Positions 24,625-34,543 of a stretch of DNA of 64,000 bases are shown piece by piece; within the stretch, counting starts at the first letter, position 1; every line of letters starts with the position of its first letter. The DNA comes from Delphinus delphis. Its lineage: Eukaryota > Chordata > Mammalia > Artiodactyla > Delphinidae. The DNA lies in assembly GCF_949987515.2 (NCBI RefSeq), contig NC_082686.1:49577559-49641558 (forward strand), given 5' to 3'. The translations under genes and the position numbers were made by a program. Under the pieces are notes generated by a model. It was not told where the DNA came from, ran no database searches, and saw nothing but the letters and a program-made list of their open reading frames with translations.

Positions 24625-25770
24625 ATGAAAAGGCAGAGGGCTATGTACCAGATGAAGGAACAAGATAAAACCCCAGAAAAACAACTAAATGAAGTGGAGA
24701 TAGGCAACCTTCCAGAAAAAGAATTCAGAATAATGATAGTGAAAATGATCCAGGACCTCGGAAAAAGAATGGAAGCAAAGATCGAGAAGATGCAAGAAAT
24801 GTTTAACAAAGACCTAGAAGAATTAAAGAACAAACAAACAGAGATGAACAATACAATAACTGAAATGAAAACTACACTGGAAGGATCAATAGCAGAATAA
24901 CGGATTCCGAGGCAAAAGAACGGATAAGTGACCTGGAAGACACAATGGTGGAATTCACTGCCGCGGAACAGAATAAAGAAAAAAGAATGAAAAGAAATGA
25001 AGACAGCCTAAGAGACCTCTGGGACAACATTAAACGCAACAACATTCACATTATAGGGGTCCCAGAAGGAGACGAGAGAGAGAAAGGACCAGAGAAGATA
25101 TTTTTTTTTCTTTTTTTTTTTTGGCGGTACGCGGGCCTCTCACTGCTGTGGCGCCTCCCGCCATGGAGCACAGGCTCCTGATGCTCAGGCCCAGCGGCAA
25201 TGACTCACGGGCCCAGCCACTCCGCTGGCATGTGGGATCCTCCTGGACCAGGGCATGAACCCACATCCCCTGCATCAGCAGGTGGACTCCCAACCACTGC
25301 ACCACCAGGGAAGCCCCAGAGAAAATATTTGAAGAGATTATAGTCAAAAACTTCCCTAACATGGGGAAGGAAATAGCCACCCAAGTCCAGGAAGCACAGC
25401 TAGTCCCATACAGGGTAAAGAGAAGGAGAAACACGCCGATTACTATTTGCCAATAGTAATCAAATTGGCAAAAATTAAAGACAAAGAAAAATTATTGAAA
25501 GCAGTAAGGGAAAAATGAAAAATAATATACAAGGGAACTCCCATAAGGTTAACAGCTGATTTCTCAGCAGAAACTCTACAAGCCAGAAGGGAGTGGCATG
25601 ATACACTTAAAGTGATGAAAGGGAAGAAACTACAACCAAGATTACTCTACCTGGCAAGGATCTCATTCAGATTCGATGGAGAAATCAAAAGCTTTCCAGA
25701 CAAGCAAAAGCTAAGAGAATTCAGAACCACCAAACCAGCTCTACAACAAATGCTAAAGGAACTTCTCTAA
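24625..25770 (+). pseudogene. L1 copy B ORF1, frameshifted and split by a SINE
   Basis: The start ATG opens MKRQRAMYQMKEQDKTPEKQ. Ninety-one codons are open, covering the N-terminal head and most of the coiled coil. A single-base deletion near 24885 ('gaaggatcaat' against 'gaaggaatcaat' in copy D) then shifts the frame. The RRM start (NIHIIGVPEGDERE) is open again from 24945. A minus-strand CHR SINE at 25104 interrupts the RRM. The C-terminal domain follows in pieces to TAA at 25768-25770. Confidence 0.93.
25104..25315 (-). mobile_element. CHR SINE in L1 copy B ORF1
   Basis: Minus-strand tRNA-derived SINE. A T-rich tail at the left is followed by the reverse of 'gggcttccctggtgg' at the right end. 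Reverse Pol III A-box ccactgcacca is at 25294-25304 and reverse B-box gggcatgaacc at 25251-25261. Target-site duplication ccagaga[a/g]... lies at 25089-25103 and 25316-25330, 15 bp with one mismatch. Confidence 0.95.
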
Positions 25771-25828
25771 GTGGGAAACACAAGAGAAGAAAAGGACCTA
25801 CAAAAACAAACCCAAAACAATTAATAAA

Positions 25829-28800
25829 ATGGTCATAGGAACATACATATCAATAATTACCTTAAACGTGAATGGATTAAATGCTCCAACCAAAAGACAC
25901 AGGATTGTTGAATGGGTACAAAAACAAGACCCATATATATGCTGTCTACAAGAGACCCACTTCAGACTGAGGGACACATACAGACTGAAAGTGAGGGGAT
26001 GGAAAAAGATATTCCATGCAAATGGAAATCAGAAGAAAGCTGGAGTAGCTATACTCATATCAGATACAATAGACTTTAAAATAAAGAATGTTACAAGAGA
26101 CATGGAAGGACAGTACATAATGATCAAGGATCAATCCAAGAAGAAGATATAACAATTATAAATATGTATGCACCCAACATAGGAGCACCTCAATACCTAA
26201 GGCAACTGCTAACAGCTGTAAAAGAGGAAAACGACAGTAACACAATAATAGGTGGGGACTTTAACACCTCACTTACACCAATGGACAGATCATCCAGAAT
26301 GAAAATAAATAAGGAAACGGAAGCTTTAAATGACACAATAGACTAGATAGAATTAATTGATATTTATAGGACATTCCATCCAAAAACAGCAGATTACACT
26401 TTCTTCTCAAGTGCACACAGAACATTCTCCAGGATAGATCACATCTTGGGTCACAAATGAAGCCTCAATAAATTTAAGAAAATTGAAATCATATGAAGCA
26501 TCTTTTCGGACCACAATGCTCTGAGATTAGAAATGAATTACAGGGAAAAAAATGTAAAAAACACAAACACTTGGAGGATAAACAATACGTTACTAAATAA
26601 CCAAGAGATCACTAAAGAAATCAAAGAGGAAATCAAAAAATACCTAGACACAAATGACAATGAAAACACGACGATCCAAAACCTATGAGATGCAGCAAAA
26701 GCAGTTCTAAGAGGGAAGTTTATAGCTATACAAGCCTACCTCAAGAAACAAGAAAAATCTCAAACAATCTAAACTTACACCTAAAGGAACTGGGGAAAGA
26801 AGAACAAACAAAACCCAAAGTTAGCAAAAGGAAACAAATCATAAAGATCAGAGCAGAAATAAATAGAAACAAAGAAAACAATAGCAAAGATCAATAAAAC
26901 TAAATGCTATTTCTTTGAGAAGGTAAAGAAAATAGATAAACCATTAGCCACTCATCAAGAAAAAGAGGGAGAGGACTCAAATCAGTAGAATTAGAAATGA
27001 AAAAGGAGAAGTTACAGCAGACACTGCAGAAATACAAAGCATCCTAAGAGACTACTACAAGCAACTCTATGCCAATAAAATGGACAACCTGGAAGAAATG
27101 GACAAATTCTTAGAAAGGTATAACCTTCCAAGACTGAACCAGGAAGAAATAGAAAATATGAAAAGACCAATCACAAGGAATGAAATTGGAACTGTGATTA
27201 AAAATCTTCCAACAGGGCTTCCCTGGTGGGGCAGTGGTTGAGAGTCTGCCTGCTGATGCAGGGGACACGGGTTCATACCCTGGTCTGGGAAGATCTCACG
27301 TGTCACGGAGAGGCTGGGCCTGTGAGCCATGGCCGATGAGCCTGCGTGTCCGGAGCCTGTGCTCCACAACGGAGAGGCCACAACAGTGACAGGCCCGCGT
27401 ACTGCCAAAAAAAAAAAAAAGAAAACAACAACAAAAAAATACAAATAAAAATCTTCCAAAAAACAAAAACCCTGGACCAGATGGCTTCACAGGTGAATTC
27501 TATCAAACATTTAGAGAAGAGCTAACACTCATCCTTCTCAAACTCTTCCAAAAAACTGCAGAGGAAGGAACACTCTAAAATTCATTCTTTGAGGTCACCG
27601 TCACCCTGATACCAAAACCAGACAAAGATAGTACAAAAAAAGAAAATTACAGACTAATATCACTGATGAATATAGATGCAAAAATCCTCAACAAAATACT
27701 AGCAAACAGAATCCAACAATACATTAAAAGGATCAAACACCATGATCAAGTGGGATTTATCCCAGGAATGCAAGGATTCTTCAATATATGCAAATCAATC
27801 AATGTGATACACCATATTAACAAATTGAAGAATAAAAACCATATGATCATCTCAATAGATGCAGAAAAAGCTTTTGACAAAATTCAACATTTTATGATAA
27901 AACTCTCCAGAAAGTGGGCACCTACCTCAACATAATAAAGGCCATGTATGAAAAACCCACAGCAAAAATCATCCTCAATGGTAAAAAACTAAAGCATTTC
28001 CTCTAAGATCAGGAATGAGACAAGGATGTCCATGCTCACCACTATTATTCAACATTGTTTTGGAAGTTCTAGCTTTGGCAATCAGAGAAGTAAAAGAAAT
28101 AAAAAGAATACAAATTGGAAAAGAAGAACTAAAACTGTCAGTATTTGCAGATGACACGATACTATACATAGAGAATCCTAAAAATGCCACCAGAAAACTA
28201 CTGGAGCTAATCAATGAATTTGGTAAAGTTGCAGGATACAAAATTAATGCACAGAAGTGTCCTGTATTTCTATACACTAATGATGAAAAATCTGAAAGAG
28301 AAATTATGGAAACACTCCCATTTACCATTGCAACAAAAAGAATTAAAATACCTGAGAATAAACCTACCTAGGGAAACAAAAGACCTGTATGCAGAAAACT
28401 CTAAGACACTGATGAAAGAAATTAAAGATGATACCAACAGATGGAGAGATATACCATGTTTTTGGATTGGAAGAATCAACATTGTGAAAATGACTCTACT
28501 ACCTAAAGCATTCTACAGATTCATGCAATCCCTATCAAATTACCAATGGCATTTTTTATAGAACTAGAACATATCATCTTAAAATTGTATGGAGACACAA
28601 AAGACCCCGAATAGCCAAAGCAGTCTTGAGGGAAAAAAACGGAGCTGCAGGAATCAGACTCCCTGACTTCAGACAATACTATAATGCTACAGTAATCAAG
28701 ACAATATGGTACTGGCACAAAAACAGAAACATAGATCAATGAAACAAGATAGAAAGCCCAGAGATAAACCCATGCACCTATGGTCAACTAATCTATGACA

Positions 28801-29861
28801 AAGGAGGCAATGATATACAATGGAGAAAAGACAGCCTCTTCAATAAGTGGTGCTGGGAAAACTGGACAGCTACATGTAAAATAATGAAATTAGAACACTC
28901 CCTAACACCATACACAAAAATAAACACAAAAATAAACTTAGAGACCTAAATGTAAGACCGTACACTGTAAAACTCTTAGGGAAAACATAGGAGGAACACT
29001 CTTTGACATAAATCACAGCAAGATCTTTTTTGATCCACCTCCGAGAGTAATGGAAACAAAAATAAACAAATGGGACCTAATGAAACTTAAAAGCTTTTGC
29101 ACATCAAAGGAAACCATAAACAAGACAAAAAGACAACCCTCAGAATGGGAGAAATATTTGCCAATGAATCAGCGGACAAAGGATTAATGTCCAAAATATA
29201 TAAACAGCTCATGCAGCTTAATATTAAAGAAACAAACAACCCAATCCAAAAATGGGCAGAAGACCTAAATAGACATTTCTCCAAAGAAGACATACAGATG
29301 TCCAAGAAGCACATGAAAAGCTGCTCAACGTCACTAATTATTAGAGAAATGCAAATCAAAACTATAATGAGGTATCACCTCACACCAGTTAGAATGGGCA
29401 TCATCAGAAAATCTACAAACAACAAATGCTGGAGACGGTGTGTAGAAAAGGGAACCTTCTTGCACTGTTGGTGGGATTGAAAATTGATACAGCCACTGTG
29501 GAGAACAGTATGGAGGTTCCTTAAATAACTAAAAATAGAATTACCATATGATCCAACAATCCCACTACTGGGCATATACCCAGAGAAAACCATAATTCAA
29601 AAAGAGACAGTTACCACAATGTCCATTGCAGCTCTATTTACAATAGACAGGACATGGAAGCAACCTAAGTGTCCATTGACAGATGAATGGATAAAGAATA
29701 TGTGGCACATATATACAATGGAATATTACTCAGCCATAAAAAGGAACGAAATTGGTTCATTTGTTGAGATGTGGATGGATCTAGAGACTGTCATCCAGAG
29801 TGAAGTAAGTCAGAAAGAGAAAAACAGATATTGTATAATAACACATGTATGTGGAACCTAG
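25829..29861 (+). pseudogene. L1 copy B ORF2 (endonuclease/reverse transcriptase), decayed and split by a SINE
   Basis: It starts MVIGTYISIITLNVNGLN. The endonuclease domain is open to 26152 (CCLQETHF present), then frameshifted by a one-base deletion near 26128. GDFNTSLTPMD follows at about 26251, then a stop in 'gactagatag' near 26343. The reverse transcriptase holds [12 protein letters not shown] near 27860, [12 protein letters not shown] at 28018 and the catalytic FADD intact at 28144-28155. A CHR SINE splits the region at 27213. The C-terminal cysteine-region relic ([17 protein letters not shown]) is at about 29430, and the frame ends at 29861. Length without the SINE is about 3.8 kb, as expected. 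Confidence 0.95.
27199..27459 (+). mobile_element. CHR SINE in L1 copy B ORF2, with exact target-site duplications
   Basis: Plus-strand tRNA-derived SINE (body 27213-27445). It has an A-box-like tggggcagtgg (27227-27237), a B-box-like ggttcataccc (27270-27280) and an A-rich tail. The 14-bp duplication taaaaatcttccaa is exact at 27199-27212 and 27446-27459. The A-box has lost its usual 'gcg'. Confidence 0.97.
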
Positions 29862-30077
29862 AAAAATGGTATAGATGAACTGGTTTGCAGGGCAGAAGTT
29901 GAGACACAGATGTAGAGAACAAACGTATGGACACCAAGCAGGGAAAGCGGCGGGGCGGTGGGGGTTGTGGTGTGATCAGTTGGGCAATTGGGATTGACAT
30001 GTATACACTGATGCATATAAAACTGATGACTTATAAGAACCTGCTGCATAAAAAATAAATAAAATAGAATTCAAAAA
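29862..30077 (+). other. L1 copy B 3' UTR
   Basis: It includes a G-rich stretch at about 29945-29970 and ends in 'cctgctgcataaaaaataaa', then an A-rich, interrupted tail. This 3' UTR type is distinct from the 'gttataaagcagaaactaac' type found at 12.1, 19.45 and 60.5 kb. Confidence 0.8.
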
Positions 30078-30233
30078 AAACAAAAAGCCACCCTGTCAGA
30101 GACAACAAAATGTCCCGTGATACAGATAGTTCAGTAAATTATGTATTTGCATTACAAATGATGTTCTAGAACAGTATACAATTTCTTAAGAGATTATAGG
30201 ATAGGAAAGATATTCAGGAGAAATAGTGAAGTA

Positions 30234-30572
30234 AAAAATTCATATTACTGGGGCTTCCTTGGTGGCGCAGTGGTTAAGAATCCACCTGCCAATGCAGGGG
30301 ATATGGGTTCGAGCCCTGGTCCGGGAAGATCCCACATGCCGCAGTGCAACTAAGCCTGTGAGCCACAACTACTGAGCCCATGCGCCACAACTACTCAAGC
30401 CCACGTGCCTAGAGCCCGTGCTCCGCAACGAGAAGCCACCACAATGAGAAGCCCGCGCAGTGCAACGAAGAGTAGCCCCCGCTCGTCGCAACTAGCGAAA
30501 GCCCATGCACAGCAACGAAGACCCGATGCAGCCAAAAGTAAAGAAATAAATTTATTTTAAAAATTCATATTA
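30234..30572 (+). mobile_element. CHR SINE, longer variant, within the transduced flank
   Basis: Body 30248-30558. Pol III A-box tggcgcagtgg is at 30262-30272 and B-box ggttcgagccc at 30306-30316. An extended tRNA-unrelated part is rich in 'gcaacgaag'/'cacaactac' motifs, longer than in the other four copies, so it is a different CHR subfamily. The 14-bp duplication aaaaattcatatta is exact at 30234-30247 and 30559-30572. Confidence 0.96.
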
Positions 30573-30776
30573 TTAAATAATATATATGATCCTATATTTG
30601 TGAAAAAGTATATACATACACATGTATGCATAGAGAAAAGGACTCAACCCTGATGTTCACAGTGCCTATCTTTGCATGGCAGGGAGGAGACTATAAATAT
30701 CCCTTTTAAGGAAATAAACAATATTTTACTTATCTATGTTCTTTAATTTTGTTTTGAATTGCAATTTTAAAACTAT

Positions 30777-30782
30777 AATAAA
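30777..30782 (+). terminator. AATAAA polyadenylation signal used by the transducing L1 transcript (inferred)
   Basis: AATAAA about 11 bp upstream of the A-tract that adjoins the right target-site duplication. Confidence 0.6.
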
Positions 30783-30817
30783 CTTTTTAAAGGAAAAAAA
30801 AAGAGAGAGAGGTGGGA

Positions 30818-31999
30818 GCTTGACTTTTAATTAATGTTACTATTTTAAACCCCAAGATTTACCCTTGTCGTGGGGTTTGAAAATTCTAATGTCTACCCTC
30901 TGTTGTCTCTCTTTTCAAGCCTACTTCCCTAGGCAGTGACTTCTTTTTCCTACGTCATCATTTTTGTTTCACTTCCTTCCCTTTGTAATTCTTTCCTTGC
31001 GGACACAGGCTGCCCACCCAAATGCCTGTATGGATCAGGCAGGTAATTAAATAAATGAAGAAGACTGGTCCTTGAAAATGGACTTGATGTGCCCTGGAAT
31101 GGAGATATTGCCACTATTCAGTTTCAGTAATTATGCTTTATTTCTTTACAATTAATTTAGTGAATTTTTCAGAGGCAAAAATGATATACACATATGGTTG
31201 GCCTGTCATCTTGACTCAGGGGTCCTCTTAGGTACTAAAATCGAAAAGAAATGTATTATTTCTTGTTAGGGGGGCTTTAGGTCCTATTACTTTCCATCAG
31301 AGTCCTCTAAACTACCTTAAATAAATATAGGTTCTAGGTTAAACCATGTCCTTGCCATGTACAACCAACCTCAAGCCACATCAAAACTCAAACATTGTAT
31401 TTCCTATTAAAAAAATTTCAATGTAGGAGGCTCTGAATAATCTAAAAGACAGTAATTTTATTTTGATTTTCTAGTACCATGGCAGCATGCTTCATGTTTC
31501 TTTCTCATTTGGACCCTAGGTATAAATTTAGGGTTGAATATTGAGACATAACTCAGGGAGAGTGATTCTGCTTGGGTCTAGGTTAACGTGGTTCATTTAT
31601 ATAGCTTTCTGGTTCCATAACTTGATCCAAAGATAAGACTGAGTTTAATATGTAACCTGAGAATCAGATAGATGGCATATTCTTTGGTGGTGGTCATTTT
31701 TGATATCATTTCTCTTGCCAGGCCTTTAGATAATGCAACTGAAAGTTAATGATTGTATTCTCAGATGAGATCTTGAATGTCATGGTTTTCTGATGTTGAT
31801 TGAAGAAAGAATTATTGAGAATTATTTGTATTATGTGATGATGGTAGGGTTAATAGCATATTGGACATTGAAAAATGTAAATGTAATTTGGACTTGAGGA
31901 AGGCCTCTGTAGGAATGCTTATAAACCAGGCCCAAAGTGATATATAATTTGTCACACCCTCCTTGTTATATTGGCAAGTTTATCAGTTCTCAGAGTTAA
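30818..31999. other. unassigned sequence, perhaps in part LTR-retroelement-derived
   Basis: No gene seen. 31258-31345 resembles 32448-32615 (shared 'ttaggtcc', 'aaataaatata' and 'taaa(a)cc' blocks in order), suggesting diverged copies of one unknown retroelement segment. Confidence 0.35.
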
Positions 32000-32510
32000 T
32001 GCTGAAAGGTGGCAGGATATGCCAACCCAAAATATGACTGTAGGAGTTCAAGACATGCCACCCCCATGCTTTCCCTGAATTCCCTTTATTTGCTTAAAGA
32101 CAAATGCTCTGAAAGGAACTCAATTGTCATCAATCCCATCCTGAGGTGGGGGTGAATTTCATCATTCAAGGAGGATTGACTCATCACAGAAGAGGAGACT
32201 AGAGGTTGACACCACACCCAAACTTTGTCACAAACCATTGTACCTCTAATCTGTTTTTCTAAGGGCCCATTCATCTTTCCTAAAAATCAATGACCCTTCA
32301 GAGGCTTACATCTCTCCTCCCCTCCCCATATTAAGATGGGTATTTAAGCCTAAATTCATAGCCACCTCTAGAAGTTATTTATTTTTACCCCCAAGGGTTC
32401 TCCTACGTATTCATGAGCTACACATGTTAATAAACTTGTTTTTCTCTTGTTAGAGGGGCCCCAGTGAGAACTTAGAAGGGTAGTAGAAAAATTATTTTTC
32501 TTCCCCTGAA
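32000..32510 (+). mobile_element. probable solitary LTR of an endogenous retrovirus, family unknown
   Basis: It begins TG (tgctgaaaggtggcaggata). A promoter-like 'gggtatttaagcc' is near 32338, AATAAA at about 32431 in 'gttaataaacttgtttttct', and a U5-like end 'agaacttagaagggtagtag'. This order (TATA-like box, polyadenylation signal, U5) is typical of an LTR in plus orientation. I see no matching second LTR, no internal genes and no clear target duplication. Confidence 0.5.
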
Positions 32511-34335
32511 ATGCCGAGGCATGACTTGATGGAGGTGGTGAATTAGGTCCCAAAAGTCTCCATGAGACTTTCCCAAGCTACCCCAAATAAATATACAATC
32601 TATTTTAAAACCCTGTGTTTTCCCACAAAGATAATTTTAAGCTCTAGCAATAAACATACAATATAAGAACAGTGTGCTTTCTGTTCTAAGTAGCTTCAAA
32701 GTAGGTTCCCAGCTTCTACCCCCCCCAACCTGATTTCTGCCTTAAGTCCCTCCTATTTAGGAAATTTGTTAGCACTAACATATTATCAATGGAAAAATTA
32801 TAATAGCGTACAACCACAATTTATATGCATATGTGTACTCACAATCTGCTGAGAATAGGGCATATGTGTTTTAAAATCCATAAAAACATGTCTTGAGAGT
32901 TTCAATTGAGTTAAGTCTGGCTTGTTTAGATATTTAGAGCAAACAACAGGTTTTTAAGGTGTTTGGATTCCCCTGACAATTCACCATGATGTAGATGTCT
33001 CCATTAAGCCTGTCAGCGCCCCCTTGAGCAAGAGAAAATCAAGTCAAAGCTCAACAGACATGAAGAGCATGGTTTGCTGCTATGGGTCTTCACGATGGAT
33101 ATAGATTTCTAAACAGTCAATGAAGTCGTGGTGTTGTAAATTGATTGCTGAGATGGGCAGTGGTGTACCCCAGAGCTGTTGTTTTCCTTGCCACACACTG
33201 CTTTACTGGTCACTCATAGCCATGTGTTTAGATCAGTATCCCAATATGTAAGAGATTATTGGACTGCTGCAAAGTGAAACAATGTAAAGGTTGGTTTAAG
33301 CTGCTAAAATTGAAAAGCATCTCAAATAATAAACATGTAAGTCCAGTGATATCCTGGACTCCCAAGTAAAAATGTCAGAAAGGACCCCTTGTCCTTTTTA
33401 AGTTGCAGATTAAGTAAATTTTTAGTCTCCTTGGGAAACCGTCCAGAAGGGGAAAGGATCCATTTAACACATGCTTCACTTTTGATATGCTGATCTCTCT
33501 TGACTTCCTTAACTCATTTCACACAAGCCAGAGAGCTGAACTTCCACCATTTTTGTTGTGTGCATGTGAAAGAAGCTTATGGCGTCTACTTTCCAAACTT
33601 AAATCCTGCAACTAACTACGTTAGACTTGCAGAAAGTTTTATGAAATACTTCAAAGTCTTCTCTAATCTTGACTATAAAGGTGTATTTAATTTACTTAAC
33701 TCTGTCTAAGCCTGCTTCACACTAGAAGCAAGGAGAGGAAACTTAATATGCAGGTGCCAAAGAACAAGCATATCTTTTTGAAAAATTTGCTTGGGTACTG
33801 TGAGACTGTACTTCCAAAAAGGGCCACAACAGTGTCTCCTGTCCCACATTCCCTTCTCTGATGGTCCTCCTACCAGGAGATGGGTGTTTATGTTCCTTCC
33901 CCTTGCCTCTGTTGTGACCACAACAGAGATGATGCAGTGAAGCTAGTTGTAAAAAGTGATACAGTTTTGCTTAGTTCTCTTGGGACACTCCCTCTTAGAA
34001 CATAGTCATTGGGCTAGAGGTAATTCAAGCAACTCCATGGAGAAACCCACTGGAAAGGAATTAATAACCTGAAACTTCTCACCAGCCCTGAGTGAGCCAT
34101 TGTGGAAGTTGATGCTCCAGTTCAGCTGAGCTCCCCCAGCTCACTGTCGTGTGGTGTGGTGCAGTGGCTGTCCCTGCTGAGCTGGGTACAAATTGTAGAT
34201 GTGTGAGCAACATAAATGATCGCCATTGTATTTTTGAATTTGGGAGTGTTGTTAGGCAGCAAAGCATCGCTGTACCAGGGAATTATACTTAACCTTGTGG
34301 GGACCTAAATTTGTCAGTGTTCCTTTCCTCAGTAA
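32511..34335. other. unassigned sequence
   Basis: About 1.8 kb with no gene. The small open frames (up to about 71 codons) have no recognisable motif. Confidence 0.4.
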
Positions 34336-34543
34336 CAGGGGTTGGCAAACTTTGGTCTGCAGACTAAATCATGGCCCATAGCTAAGCATAGTTTCTACAT
34401 TTTTAAAGTGTTATCGAAAAGAAAAATCCAAAACAAACAAGCAAACAAAAACACCAAGAATGGGTGACAGAGACTATATGTGGCCTGCAAAGACTAAAAC
34501 ATTTACTGTTTGACACTTGACAGAAGAAGTTTGATGACCTCTG
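34336..34543 (+). mobile_element. hAT-Charlie non-autonomous DNA transposon
   Basis: It starts caggggttggcaaact and ends with the approximate inverse (gaagtttgatgacctctg). The interior 'ggcctgcaaagactaaaaca' fits a common mammalian hAT MITE whose exact name I do not recall with certainty. The flanking 8-mers ctcagtaa and ctgtataa match at 5 of 8 positions, as expected for a decayed hAT target duplication. Confidence 0.75.

Larger units (their letters stand above)
30078..30805 (+). other. probable 3'-transduced flank of L1 copy B
   Basis: Non-L1 sequence between the L1's own A-rich end and a second polyadenylation site: AATAAA at 30777-30782, A-tract at 30794-30802. The right-hand target duplication follows directly. 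It carries a CHR SINE with its own duplication. I infer that it was copied from the source locus along with the L1. Confidence 0.65.
23716..30817 (+). mobile_element. L1 LINE copy B, near full-length, with 3' transduction and three CHR SINEs
   Basis: A full-length-type L1: 5' UTR (from about 23731), ORF1 (24625-25770), ORF2 (25829-29861) and 3' UTR to an A-rich stretch at about 30053-30077. After that come about 0.7 kb of unrelated sequence, an AATAAA at 30777-30782, an A-tract at 30794-30802 and agagaggtggga at 30806-30817. The same 12-mer lies just 5' of the L1 start at 23716-23727. The simplest reading is read-through of the weak L1 signal and retrotransposition of downstream flank (3' transduction). 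CHR SINEs sit at 25104-25315, 27213-27445 and 30248-30558. Both ORFs are broken. Its 3' UTR ('acttataagaacctgctgca') differs from that of copy D. Confidence 0.88.

Noticed and set aside
24625..29861. Many medium-length open frames in 24.6-29.9 kb and in the other L1 copies that could be called genes
   Set aside because: They are fragments or antisense shadows of L1 ORF1/ORF2. They are annotated as decayed L1 frames instead.
30262..30316. A- and B-box pair suggesting a tRNA gene
   Set aside because: The boxes belong to a CHR SINE with target-site duplications and an A/T-rich tail. There is no cloverleaf-compatible tRNA body.
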